Assembly: GCA_937925845.1 (NCBI GenBank)
Contig: CALAML010000041.1
Location: forward strand, 1 to 47,431
Reading direction: 5' to 3'
DNA length: 47,431 bases
Source of the DNA: an uncultured Acidimicrobiales bacterium
GTDB lineage: Bacteria; Actinomycetota; Acidimicrobiia; Acidimicrobiales; CALAML01
Shown here: positions 1 through 7,524 of the stretch, piece after piece
Position numbering within the stretch: the first letter of the stretch is position 1
Layout of the letters: the number at the start of each line of letters is the position of its first letter
Position numbers and translations under genes: made by a program
Notes under the pieces: generated by a model
What the model was told of the DNA's origin: nothing
The model's input: only the letters and a program-made list of their open reading frames with translations
The model's database searches: none

Positions 1-993
1 CAATCGACCCGAGATGGTCGAGGCAGCGCCGACGCTGATGTGTTGTCCGATCACCACTCGCACTGCGGTTTCAAAGCGGTCCCAACATCCCGGCATGCGC
101 AACCCCGGGCGCGCCTTGATCAGCGGGCCGATTAGGGGGTCGTGAGCCAGGTGAGCCTCAGCACATTCGGGGTTGGCGTCGGTGGCAAAGAGCGATCTGA
201 CGCGGGCCACGTCGTCGAGGATCGAGGCGAAGGTGGGCAGGTGAACGGTAACGAGTAGGTTCTGAATTTCGCTTCCGGGCGCTTCCTCCGCCGGCTGCAC
301 CTCGATCATCCCGTAGTGGCCGCAAACGGCGATGGTGCGGCGGTAGATCGGGCCATCGGCGGTGGTGGCCACCTCGGCCACGCCGGGGATGGCTCGAGGG
401 GCCAGGAACGCAAACATGGCATCGAGGTCATGGGGGCCGCGCACCGGCACCCGAAGGGCGAATCCGCCATCGACCGCGTTCATGTCGCCGCGCCGCCGCC
501 TGGCCCGTAGCTCCGATGGGGCAAAGGCAAATACCTTTCGCACGTCGCGATTCATCTGGCGCACGCTGGTAAACCCCGCGACAAAGGCAATGTCGGTCAC
601 CCGAAGGTCGGTTTCGTCGAGGAGGCGGCGGGCGAAGTGGGTTCGTTGGCTTCGGGCCACGGCCGTGGGGGTGGCACCGACCGCTTCGGCGAAGGCTCGG
701 CGTAGTTGTCGACTGCTGTAGCCGACGCGGGCTGCCAAATCCCCCTCGCTCGCAGAGTCCAGGAAACCCTCGCTGATCAGGATCAGGGCGTGACCGACCG
801 GACCGGAGTATTGATGATCAACGCCGGCGATCGGTTCGGGGCTGCGGTCGGGTCGACAGCGCAGGCAGGCCCGAAAGCCCGAAGCTTCGGCCTCGGCTTT
901 GGAACGCATCGGGGTGATGTTGGCCGGTGCTGGAGCGGCCACACATTCGGCCCGACAGTAGATACCGGTGGTGGTGACCGCCTGAAGTGCCAT
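1..993 (-). CDS. Ada/AraC/AlkA-type DNA repair fusion protein, 3' end cut by window edge
   Basis: Adaptive-response DNA repair protein: an Ada-type zinc methyl acceptor domain, an AraC helix-turn-helix and the start of an AlkA-like 3-methyladenine glycosylase. The frame is open from the ATG at 993 to base 1 with no stop. It reads TTTGIYCRAEC and later CLRC, giving the four Ada zinc cysteines (C13, C17, C43, C46); one of these accepts methyl groups from phosphotriesters in E. coli Ada. An AraC HTH (ARVGYSSRQLRRAFAEAVG) follows, then an AlkA N-terminal region, then the start of the helix-hairpin-helix part (RVVIGQHISVGAA). The N terminus is about 30 residues shorter than usual; the frame stays open upstream, so the true start could be earlier, although the upstream translation does not look like the family. 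It is divergent from the methyltransferase at 1437. No O6-methylguanine transferase domain precedes the AlkA part. Confidence 0.88.
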   Translation of the reverse strand, partial: MALQAVTTTGIYCRAECVAAPAPANITPMRSKAEAEASGFRACLRCRPDRSPEPIAGVDHQYSGPVGHALILISEGFLDSASEGDLAARVGYSSRQLRRAFAEAVGATPTAVARSQRTHFARRLLDETDLRVTDIAFVAGFTSVRQMNRDVRKVFAFAPSELRARRRRGDMNAVDGGFALRVPVRGPHDLDAMFAFLAPRAIPGVAEVATTADGPIYRRTIAVCGHYGMIEVQPAEEAPGSEIQNLLVTVHLPTFASILDDVARVRSLFATDANPECAEAHLAHDPLIGPLIKARPGLRMPGCWDRFETAVRVVIGQHISVGAASTISGRL

Positions 994-1099
994 AAAGCCA
1001 GTCTCCCAACAACCCAACAACTTGCCCAGCCATTCTCGGACATAACCCAACCAAAACCTCCGTGGCGAACGGCTGGCCCCCGGGTTAAGCAAACCCCCA

Positions 1100-1206
1100 G
1101 CGCAAGCCAAGAGGACGGCTGGCCGACGGGCAAAGGCACCCCGTCCGGCAAGAGGGACAGGGCCCCAAAGGCCAGCCAAAGCTCCGTGCAACGGCCCCCG
1201 GAGGGA
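1100..1206. repeat. Intergenic direct repeat, copy 1
   Basis: About 107 bp, nearly identical to the copy at 1287-1396. Both begin GCGCAAGCCA and end near CGGAGGG. The arms GCCGACGGG and CCCGTCCGGC can pair. This copy has lost the second stem that is perfect in copy 2. Confidence 0.8.
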
Positions 1207-1286
1207 AGATCAACGGCGGGACGACGTAACGCGCAGCTGCCAAACGAGGCGAAAGGCGCAACCCAAGGCGCCAAAGTGTAAAACAA

Positions 1287-1396
1287 GCGCAAGCCAGGAG
1301 GGCCGGCTGGCCGACGGGCAAAGGCACCCCGTCCGGCGCGTGGGACGGGGCCCCAAAGGCCAGCCAAAGCTCCGTGCAACGGCTGGCCCGGAGGGC
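1287..1396. repeat. Intergenic direct repeat, copy 2
   Basis: About 110 bp, offset 187 bp from copy 1. It contains a perfect inverted repeat, GGCCAGCC at 1358-1365 and GGCTGGCC at 1381-1388, around a 15-nt loop. It looks like a REP- or MITE-like intergenic element rather than coding DNA. Confidence 0.8.
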
Positions 1397-1436
1397 AGAC
1401 ATTGAGTTTCGCCTGCTTCTACCCCAGACTGTGGGG

Positions 1437-2435
1437 ATGAACTGTCTTGAAGCGTTGCTTGCCGCCAAGGGCGAGGGGTCGGTCCTGGTGATCGACGGGG
1501 CGATGGGTACTGAACTCTTTGCTCGAGGGCTGATCTCTGGTGCCTCGCCGGAGCTGTGGAATGTCGAGCATCCTGATCGCGTCGCTGCGGTGCATCAGGC
1601 GTATGTTGATGCCGGTTCTGACATCGTGTTGACCAACTCCTTTGGCGGCACCACCTTCCGGTTGAAGCTCCATGACCTTCAGGATCGATCCCACGAGCTG
1701 AACAAGGCGGCCGCGGCGGTGGCCCGTGAAGTGGTTGACGGCGCCGACCGCAAAGTGCTTGTGGCTGGTTCGATCGGCCCGACCGGTGAGCTGTTGGAGC
1801 CGATGGGGGAGCTGACCCGTGACGGTGCGGTGGCGGCGTTCACCGAACAGGCGAGGGGCCTGGCCGACGGCGGCGCCGACCTGTTGTGGATCGAAACCAT
1901 GAGCGACCTCGACGAGGTCGAGTTGGCAATCGCCGGTGCCAAGGCGGCCTGCGATCTGCCGATCGTGACCACCCTGAGTTTCGACACCGCGGGTCGCACC
2001 ATGATGGGGGTGACCGGAGCCGACGCCGCGAACCGACTGATCCCGCTGGGCATAGCTGCCATCGGGGCCAACTGCGGCAACAACTTGCCCCACACCGAGG
2101 CCGCTCTCGCCGAGATGCGCGCCGTTGATCCCGACGTGCTGATTGTGTCCAAAGGCAACGCGGGCATGCCGGTTTGGGCCGGCGACGAGCTTTCCTACAG
2201 TGGCACGCCAGAGGTGATGGCGGCCCACGCGGCTCATGTTCGGGACCACGTTGGGGCTGCCATCATCGGTAGCTGTTGCGGCAGTGCGCCGGAACACATT
2301 GCCCAGATGGCTCAGGTTCTGAGTGGAGAAGCGCCTGTCCCAGAAGTGGACATGGCCGAGATCACTTCGGTGGGTGCGGCCCCAAGCAACGGCGAAGTGC
2401 GCACCCGCAAACGCAGCGGTCGGCGCCGGGCCTGA
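1437..2435 (+). CDS. Homocysteine S-methyltransferase (betaine-homocysteine methyltransferase type)
   Basis: 332-residue TIM-barrel enzyme of the homocysteine S-methyltransferase family, which moves a methyl group to homocysteine to make methionine in the cytoplasm. The N terminus has VIDGAMGTEL, the family signature. The zinc ligands are visible as C213 (GANCGNN) and C280-C281 (GSCCGS). The methyl donor (betaine, S-methylmethionine or other) cannot be read from sequence. The start at 1437 is preferred over 1374 because the family fold begins here and a weak leaderless promoter (CAGACT, then six bases) sits directly upstream; the 21 upstream residues lie in repeat DNA. The C terminus ends in a short basic tail (RTRKRSGRRRA), which is unusual. 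Confidence 0.9.
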   Translation: MNCLEALLAAKGEGSVLVIDGAMGTELFARGLISGASPELWNVEHPDRVAAVHQAYVDAGSDIVLTNSFGGTTFRLKLHDLQDRSHELNKAAAAVAREVVDGADRKVLVAGSIGPTGELLEPMGELTRDGAVAAFTEQARGLADGGADLLWIETMSDLDEVELAIAGAKAACDLPIVTTLSFDTAGRTMMGVTGADAANRLIPLGIAAIGANCGNNLPHTEAALAEMRAVDPDVLIVSKGNAGMPVWAGDELSYSGTPEVMAAHAAHVRDHVGAAIIGSCCGSAPEHIAQMAQVLSGEAPVPEVDMAEITSVGAAPSNGEVRTRKRSGRRRA

Positions 2436-2523
2436 CTTCGCCTGTAGTTGCCCGCCGCTAGCCACGACCGGTCCGCTCGGTTGAGCCGCTCAACCTCGGG
2501 CCCCCGGCTCGGGCATCGCACCT

Positions 2524-3393
2524 CTAGGGCCGACAGATCACCTCGCCGTGGAGCACGCTGAACCACGCGTGGGGGTGTTCGCTCCATTGCCGAAAGGCGG
2601 TGGCGATGGCGTCGAGTTGGCCGGGCTCGGCCAGGCCCTTCTCCACCATCTGGCTGGCGGTATCGGATTTGGTGATGCGGTCGGCCCACAGACCGCCCCA
2701 CCAGGCGGTGTCTTCCGGCTCGCTAAAGCACCAGCTTGAGGTGGTGATCTCCACCGAGGAGAACCCGGCTTGGTCGGCCCAGGCGTGGAGCTTTCGGCCT
2801 GCATCGGGGTCAGCCTCGTTGTGACGCGCGGTTTGTCGGTAGAGCTCGAGCCACTCGGCAAGCGGTTCGGATTCGGGATACCAGGCCATCGAGGCGTAGT
2901 CGGCATCACGGCAGGCGACGATGCCGGTGGGGCGGCACACGCGTCGCATCTCCTTCAGCGCGTCGACCGGGCGCGACAGGTGCTGGAGAACTTGGTGGGC
3001 GTGGACCACGTCGAAGCTGTCGTCGGCTTCGGTGAGCCGGTACACATCACCGGTACCAAACTCGAGGTTGGCACGACCTCCGTCGGCAACACCATGGTCG
3101 GCCGCTGCAGCGGCCACGACGTCGGCGGAGTAGTCGATGCCCCGAACAATTCCGGGGGCCACCAACTCGGCCATTTCGGCGCTGATGGTGCCCGGGCCGC
3201 AGCCCACATCGAGTACCGCAGCACCGGGTTGGAGGTAGTCCTCGAGGTAGGCCGCCGAGTTGGCGACGGTTCGCCATCGGTGGCTGCGGAGGACACTCTC
3301 ATGGTGGCCGTGGGTATAGGTGTCGGCAGTGCTTTCATCGGCAGTGCCCTGATCGACTGAGTCCTTGGCTGTTGGGGGGTTGCTGTTGGTCAC
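2524..3393 (-). CDS. Class I SAM-dependent methyltransferase (UbiE/Methyltransf_11 type)
   Basis: 289-residue cytoplasmic methyltransferase. Motif I is VLDVGCGPGTIS, followed by an acidic loop (GIDYSADVV) and the post-motif DSFDVVHAHQVLQHLSRPVDALKEMRRVCRP, the usual Methyltransf_11 pattern. The substrate is unknown. Translation starts at GTG 3393; TAGCTT lies seven bases upstream on this strand, consistent with a leaderless message. It is divergent from the DUF2277 gene, with only about 40 bp between the starts. Confidence 0.85.
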   Translation of the reverse strand: MTNSNPPTAKDSVDQGTADESTADTYTHGHHESVLRSHRWRTVANSAAYLEDYLQPGAAVLDVGCGPGTISAEMAELVAPGIVRGIDYSADVVAAAAADHGVADGGRANLEFGTGDVYRLTEADDSFDVVHAHQVLQHLSRPVDALKEMRRVCRPTGIVACRDADYASMAWYPESEPLAEWLELYRQTARHNEADPDAGRKLHAWADQAGFSSVEITTSSWCFSEPEDTAWWGGLWADRITKSDTASQMVEKGLAEPGQLDAIATAFRQWSEHPHAWFSVLHGEVICRP

Positions 3394-3436
3394 CTTTGTG
3401 AAGCTAGTGGGTCGCTAGCCTGCAAAGCTGGTGAAT

Positions 3437-3691
3437 ATGTGCCGTAACATCACCACCCTGCGGGGGCTCGAGCCCACCGCCACCTCCGAAGAAATCGAAG
3501 CTGCCGCCCGTCAGTATGTACGCAAGGTGAGCGGCGTAGCCAAGACGTCGGCCAACACCGAAGAGGCCTTCGAGCGGGCCGTGGTTGTGGTGGCCGCAGC
3601 CACCACCGAGTTGCTTGCTCAGCTCCCGCCGCGCAAGGTGCCGCCCAAGTCCGAACCCCCGCTTCGTCGGCTGGCCCGCGAACGCTCCTAG
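3437..3691 (+). CDS. DUF2277 family small protein
   Basis: 84-residue protein of unknown function. The start MCRNITTLRGLEP and the core QYVRKVSGVAKTSANTEEAFERAV match the DUF2277 family, small actinobacterial and proteobacterial proteins that begin with MCRNI. No catalytic motif or membrane segment is seen. ATG 3437 is chosen because MCRN is the conserved N terminus; a GTG two codons upstream (3431) is possible. It is followed by a strong bidirectional terminator and is convergent with the peroxidase gene. Confidence 0.88.
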   Translation: MCRNITTLRGLEPTATSEEIEAAARQYVRKVSGVAKTSANTEEAFERAVVVVAAATTELLAQLPPRKVPPKSEPPLRRLARERS

Positions 3692-3720
3692 TGTCCTGGC
3701 CGGATTCCGCACCCAAAACG

Positions 3721-3750
3721 AGTGTTGCCACCCCTGAGGGTGGCAACACT
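3721..3750. terminator. Bidirectional intrinsic terminator
   Basis: Perfect 13-bp stem (AGTGTTGCCACCC) with a CTGA loop, between the convergent genes ending at 3691 (+) and 3791 (-). On the minus strand it is followed by CGTTTTGGG, a short U-tract, so it works best for the peroxidase gene. Confidence 0.88.
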
Positions 3751-3790
3751 TCATTAGGTTCTGCTCACCGCGCTTGGTAGCGCAGCGCTT

Positions 3791-4267
3791 TTAGCTCAGG
3801 AGGCTTGGCAGTTCTGCCGCGATCTCTTCGGGCGTAACCATCGGCCCGAAGCGCTTCAGCACCTCGCCCTGTCCGCTGACAAGAAACTTGGTGAAGTTCC
3901 AGCCGATGTCGGCGTTGCCTTCTTCATCGGCGGCCTGGGCCCGGAGCCACTGGTAGAGCGGCGCCGCATCATCTCCGTTGACGTCGATCTTGGCAAACAT
4001 CGGGAAGTCCACGTCGTAGGTCGAGCGAGCGAACTCGGCGATCTCGGCGTTGGTTCCCGGTTCCTGGTTGCCAAATTGATTACACGGAAAGGCCAGAACG
4101 TTTAGCCCGTCGTTGTCGGCATGAAGCGTACGCAGACCTGCGTACTGAGGTGTCATGCCTCACTTACTGGCGACGTTTACCACCAAGGCCGCTTGGTCTC
4201 GGAAGGTGTCAAAGCTGACCTGTTCGCCGTCGATGGACGACATCTCAAAGCCATGGAAATCGGACAA
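3791..4267 (-). CDS. Selenocysteine-containing glutathione peroxidase (TGA at 4160-4162 read as Sec)
   Basis: 158-residue thiol/selenol peroxidase that reduces hydroperoxides in the cytoplasm. The frame is interrupted only by a TGA at 4160-4162, exactly where the family has its peroxidatic Cys: the reading is NVASK-U-GMTPQYAGL against the usual NVASKCGxTPQY. The rest of the active site is intact: Q64 in FPCNQFG and W123-N124 in GWNF. The conserved region continues upstream of the TGA (MSSIDGEQVSFDTF), so this is one gene rather than a gene starting at ATG 4156. A TTG at 4267 with AAGGGG six bases upstream gives the normal family length; ATG 4243 is the alternative. A bacterial SECIS-like hairpin follows the TGA. 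No sel genes are in the window. A nonsense mutation is the alternative, but the position and hairpin argue against it. Confidence 0.9.
4128..4145 (-). promoter_or_regulatory. Bacterial SECIS element inside the glutathione peroxidase gene
   Basis: On the mRNA strand this reads GUACGCAGGUCUGCGUAC: a perfect 7-bp stem closed by a GGUC loop, beginning 14 nt after the UGA. The apical GCAGGUCUGC is the same as I recall for the E. coli fdhF SECIS, where the loop GU is the SelB contact. The hairpin lies in coding sequence, as bacterial SECIS elements do. Confidence 0.82.
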
Positions 4268-4335
4268 GGTGTGCCCCTTCGTTCCTGCTGGGTGGGTATG
4301 GATCGTCCCAGTCTAGGCGCTGGAGGTGCCACACC

Positions 4336-5355
4336 TCATTGGGTGGGTTCAGCTTCGGGGCCTCGGCGTGTAGCCCACGGTCGAATCATCCGTCGGGCCT
4401 GGGCCAATCCCGCCCCCCTCTTGCCGCCGCGGTCAGCCTCAGCCAGGTCGAGGCGGCCTGGGCCGTCACGGTTCGGCCGCCGCCGACAGATCACCAGATC
4501 CTGGTGAGCCATGACTGCTTGCTCGATGATGTCCTCGATCTCAAAGAACCGGCTCCACTCCTGGCGCACGTAGTCATGGGAGTGAAAGGCGGTTTGGTAA
4601 AAGTCGGGAAGGCCGTCGGTGCCTGAGCCCTTCGAGTACCAGAACCCTTTTCTGGCGAACGCCCGCTGGGCCCGAGCGCCACCATCGGCCAGCAGCCGAC
4701 CGCCATGGGTGGTGAGCAGAAGTTGCCCACCGGGCTTGGTGATGCGGGCCAGTTCGGCCAGCCACTCGAACTGCATGGCTTCCGGCAGGTGGGTGAATAC
4801 TGAGATTGAGTACACGCAGTCGAACGATGCGTCGTCGAAGGCCAGTGGCGGGGCCGACTGGTTGTGGCGGAACTGGCCGACCTCCTTCAGATTCTGCTGG
4901 CACCAGTCGATGGCCTCGGGATCGATGTCGGTGCCGTGGTACTCGTGCTGTGGTGCCTGGTGGTGCAACCCTCTGAGCACCCGCCCACAACCGCAGCCGA
5001 AGTCGAGCACCCGTTGAGGGGCGGTCGTTGTCGATAGCGGGCCAAAGGTGGCGTCGACGGCGTAGGCCACGAGGCGCCCGACGTCTTCGAAGGCGGCAAG
5101 CGACTCGTCGCCGTGGACTCGCTTGCGGAGGTGCTCCGGTGGAGTCGCGCCGGTGGGTTGGTAGTCGAACAGCGGAGCGATTCGGTCCGCCAGTTCGGCC
5201 GGTACACCTTGACGCTCCTCGCGGTATCCGGAGGCGAAGAAGTGGGACCACCCGCTCGGGAATTCGCCGCGGGCGATCGCGGCGGCAACGTCTGGGTTGT
5301 GCTCCAGATAGGCGTCCTCGTTGAACTCTGCGGGAATGCTGGTGATGAAGTTCAT
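4336..5355 (-). CDS. Class I SAM-dependent methyltransferase
   Basis: 339-residue protein. An N-terminal segment (MNFITSIPAEFNEDAYLEHNPDVAAAIARGEFPSGW is split here as residues 1-36) resembles the short AYLxxNPDVxxA motif seen beside glycan-related methyltransferases and glycosyltransferases. The methyltransferase fold follows: VLDFGCGCGRVLRG, HGTDIDPEAIDW and FDCVYSISVFTHLPE. The last 40 residues are Arg/Gly-rich and look disordered. ATG 5355 is preferred over an upstream start in a biased segment. The substrate is unknown; cell-surface glycan or lipid modification is a guess from the N-terminal motif. Confidence 0.8.
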   Translation of the reverse strand: MNFITSIPAEFNEDAYLEHNPDVAAAIARGEFPSGWSHFFASGYREERQGVPAELADRIAPLFDYQPTGATPPEHLRKRVHGDESLAAFEDVGRLVAYAVDATFGPLSTTTAPQRVLDFGCGCGRVLRGLHHQAPQHEYHGTDIDPEAIDWCQQNLKEVGQFRHNQSAPPLAFDDASFDCVYSISVFTHLPEAMQFEWLAELARITKPGGQLLLTTHGGRLLADGGARAQRAFARKGFWYSKGSGTDGLPDFYQTAFHSHDYVRQEWSRFFEIEDIIEQAVMAHQDLVICRRRPNRDGPGRLDLAEADRGGKRGAGLAQARRMIRPWATRRGPEAEPTQ

Positions 5356-5398
5356 GCGAGACCGGTGAGCGAGGGGAGTGGAGCCGGTGCGGTGGGGC

Positions 5399-5833
5399 TC
5401 AGCCGGCGTGTCGGTCGACGAACGGGCCCAGTCGGGGCATTGCCGCCACCACAAAACCCTTGGCGCCCTTACGGAGCTTTTCGTAGATACCGACCGCCAC
5501 CTTGTTGTTGGCGTCGGCGGCGCGCTGGTCGGTCACTGCGAGCATGTCTTCGGCGATGGCGTCGCCGTTGTTGACGAAGTGAGCCGGCACGTCGCCGGCG
5601 GCCTTGCCCGCCTCGTAGTGGGGGTCGATGGCGGGGGCAAACATTGGCAGCATCCGCTCCACGTTGTCCTCGATAAACCCGGGTCGCATCTTCTGCACTG
5701 CACCAAAGGCGCCACCCACGGCCTTGCCCTTGATCCCTCCGAGGCCGTTGACTTCGGCCTCGAGCTCACGCATGCCGTCGGCGATGATTTCGGCCTTACG
5801 GTTTGGGTCGGCGATGACGTCAGAGAGGGACAT
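5399..5833 (-). CDS. DUF6918-like helical protein
   Basis: 144-residue protein of unknown function. The start MSLSDVIADPNRKAEIIADG, the middle AVQKMRPGFIEDNVERMLPMF and the end IYEKLRKGAKGFVVAAMPRLG match my memory of the actinobacterial DUF6918 family, which is helical with no known catalytic residues. ATG 5833 has CTGGAG eleven bases upstream as a ribosome site. It lies between a methyltransferase and a CPBP protease on the same strand with short gaps, so it may share a transcript with either. Confidence 0.7.
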   Translation of the reverse strand: MSLSDVIADPNRKAEIIADGMRELEAEVNGLGGIKGKAVGGAFGAVQKMRPGFIEDNVERMLPMFAPAIDPHYEAGKAAGDVPAHFVNNGDAIAEDMLAVTDQRAADANNKVAVGIYEKLRKGAKGFVVAAMPRLGPFVDRHAG

Positions 5834-5915
5834 GGGGGACTCCAGAAGGTTGGGGGAACGGGGTGCTCGGGGGATTGAGGCCCGGCGCGAATCTAGCCTC
5901 GCAACCCGTCGGCTG

Positions 5916-7463
5916 CTACACGCCGAGTAGCGGGGTGAGCAGTTCGGTGAGCGGTGTCGCGCTGCTGGTGGCAAGGGCGGCGGTGACGCCGACCGCGTTA
6001 AAGACCATATGGGCCACGATGGCGGGGCCGAGGCGATCGAAGTGCATCGCGACTGCGCCGAGTACCGCGCCGACAACGCCGATAGTGACAAACAGGATCA
6101 GCGTTGGAGCCAGGCCGGCTCCGGTCCAGTGGGGGATCACAAAGATGATGGTCGAGCCGATGATGGCGAGGATCTTGGCTGGGCCCTCACCCCGGGTCCA
6201 GAACCGCTTCTCGATCGCTCGCATGGTCAGGCCCCGAAAGAAGATCTCTTCGACCACCGGTGCGCCGATCACCGCTCCGAAGATCAGGACCCACAGCCAT
6301 GGTGATCCTTCGGCATCGCTGAGGAAGCTGGTGTTTTCAGATGCTTCGACCGTGTCTTCAGAAACGAGTGTGGTCAGGACGGCGCCGATGATGGTGACCA
6401 CGATGAGTACACCGATGGCGACGCCGAGCCCGATCCCGATGTCGATGGGTTTGAAGCGGAGGCGCCAGTCGATCTTGGCCCCGAGCCCCTTCCACTTCGA
6501 CACGATAAAGGGCCAGGCCAGCTGGGCGCCCTGCTGAAAGATGAGGCCGGTGGCCAGCATCGCGGTGGGGGTGACCCCATCCTCAAGGACGGAGCTGCGT
6601 TCGTCGCCGCTGACAAAAAGGAGTCCGAGGAAGGTGCCCACTATGGCAAGGAAGAGAATGAAGGGGATCGACAACAAAACATCGCCGAGACCCCACCATG
6701 GGCGAAGTCGTTTGCCGTAGAGGTCATAGCCCGGCTCGGGACCGGGAATCTGGCCGGTGGGCGGCTGGACGAACCCGGCGGCTGGGTCGCCGAAGGGCGG
6801 CACCTGCGCCGGCTCGTATTGGCTCGGCTGATTGGGGTTGGGCTGATAGGGGCCCTGTTGGTACGGACCCTGTTGATACGGACCCTGTTGATAAGGACCC
6901 TGCTGATACGGGCCGGGCGCAGGTTGGCCCGGCCCTGGTTGGGCCGGCGGCCACGTGTTGGGATCCTGGGGGTGCTGGCTCGGGGGAGCCGGTGGTTGGG
7001 TGAACTGTCCGTTCGGGTACTCCCAGTGCGGAACCTGAGCCGGCACGGGCCCGCCGGCTTGCTGCCCGGGCGCCGTTACTCCCGGCTGGCCGGGTTGGGG
7101 CGGGGTCGGGTTCGTGGTCCACGGCGGTTGTTGGTCAGGTGTCTGGGGTGTCTGGGGTGGCTGGCCAGGATGCGGAGGCTGAGGGCTCGGTGGCTGCTGG
7201 CCCGGGTGTGGCGGCTGAGATGCCTGCTCTGGCGGCGCGCTCTGTGCCGCCGGAGCAGTCGAGCCGGTCGGGCCGGTCCAAGTCGGGTCCGCCGGTTGGG
7301 AAGCGGGTGAACCCCACGGCGCATTCTGTTCCGATGGAGGCGGCCCGGAGCTGCTGTCGGGTTCGGATTTGGTCCAGCCGTCCCAGTCGGGTCCCGGCAG
7401 CTCGATATCGGGTCGTCGTCGGGCCCGTTCGTCCGCGTCGAAGGGTTCGCTGGGCTCAGTCAT
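5916..7463 (-). CDS. CPBP-family intramembrane metalloprotease with Pro/Gln-rich N-terminal tail
   Basis: 515-residue membrane protein. Residues 1 to about 235 are Pro/Gln/Gly-rich and disordered, with a run of five-residue YQQGP repeats. Several membrane segments follow, then the CPBP (CAAX protease and bacteriocin-processing) motifs: VVEEIFFRG (EExxxR), FVIPHWTG (FxxxH) and HMVFNAVG (HxxxN), with all metal/catalytic residues present. The substrate is unknown. TATCCT lies eight bases before the ATG. The long cytoplasmic tail is common in actinobacterial membrane proteins and may serve as a protein-interaction region. Confidence 0.9.
   Translation of the reverse strand: MTEPSEPFDADERARRRPDIELPGPDWDGWTKSEPDSSSGPPPSEQNAPWGSPASQPADPTWTGPTGSTAPAAQSAPPEQASQPPHPGQQPPSPQPPHPGQPPQTPQTPDQQPPWTTNPTPPQPGQPGVTAPGQQAGGPVPAQVPHWEYPNGQFTQPPAPPSQHPQDPNTWPPAQPGPGQPAPGPYQQGPYQQGPYQQGPYQQGPYQPNPNQPSQYEPAQVPPFGDPAAGFVQPPTGQIPGPEPGYDLYGKRLRPWWGLGDVLLSIPFILFLAIVGTFLGLLFVSGDERSSVLEDGVTPTAMLATGLIFQQGAQLAWPFIVSKWKGLGAKIDWRLRFKPIDIGIGLGVAIGVLIVVTIIGAVLTTLVSEDTVEASENTSFLSDAEGSPWLWVLIFGAVIGAPVVEEIFFRGLTMRAIEKRFWTRGEGPAKILAIIGSTIIFVIPHWTGAGLAPTLILFVTIGVVGAVLGAVAMHFDRLGPAIVAHMVFNAVGVTAALATSSATPLTELLTPLLGV
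6846..6917 (-). repeat. 15-bp tandem repeat encoding YQQGP
   Basis: Nearly five units of a 15-bp in-frame repeat within the CPBP protease gene. The unit length is a multiple of three, so copy-number change would alter only tail length. Confidence 0.85.
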
Positions 7464-7524
7464 CTGGCTTCAGGATACGCCGTTGTGGGCCGGATCTTGC
7501 GCGGCCCGCCACCGGAGTTGGGAG

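Larger units (their letters stand above)
994..1436. other. Intergenic region between divergent genes, with duplicated GC-rich element
   Basis: No convincing gene. Open frames here are biased in composition, overlap one another on both strands and resemble no family. The stretch holds two near-identical copies of a hairpin-forming element (annotated separately) and a third fragment near 1069-1080 resembling the end of the unit. It must also hold promoters for the divergent genes at 993 and 1437. Confidence 0.6.

Noticed and set aside
783..1379. Open frames covering the 994-1436 intergenic region on both strands
   Set aside because: They overlap each other, run through the hairpin repeats and have no family-like sequence.
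3791..4156. Short glutathione peroxidase starting at ATG 4156
   Set aside because: It would lack the peroxidatic residue; conserved sequence continues upstream through the TGA, so the Sec reading is preferred.
4316..4340. Hairpin GAGGTG-CCA-CACCTC as a terminator
   Set aside because: Only six base pairs, no U-tract and positioned upstream of the peroxidase gene rather than after a gene end.
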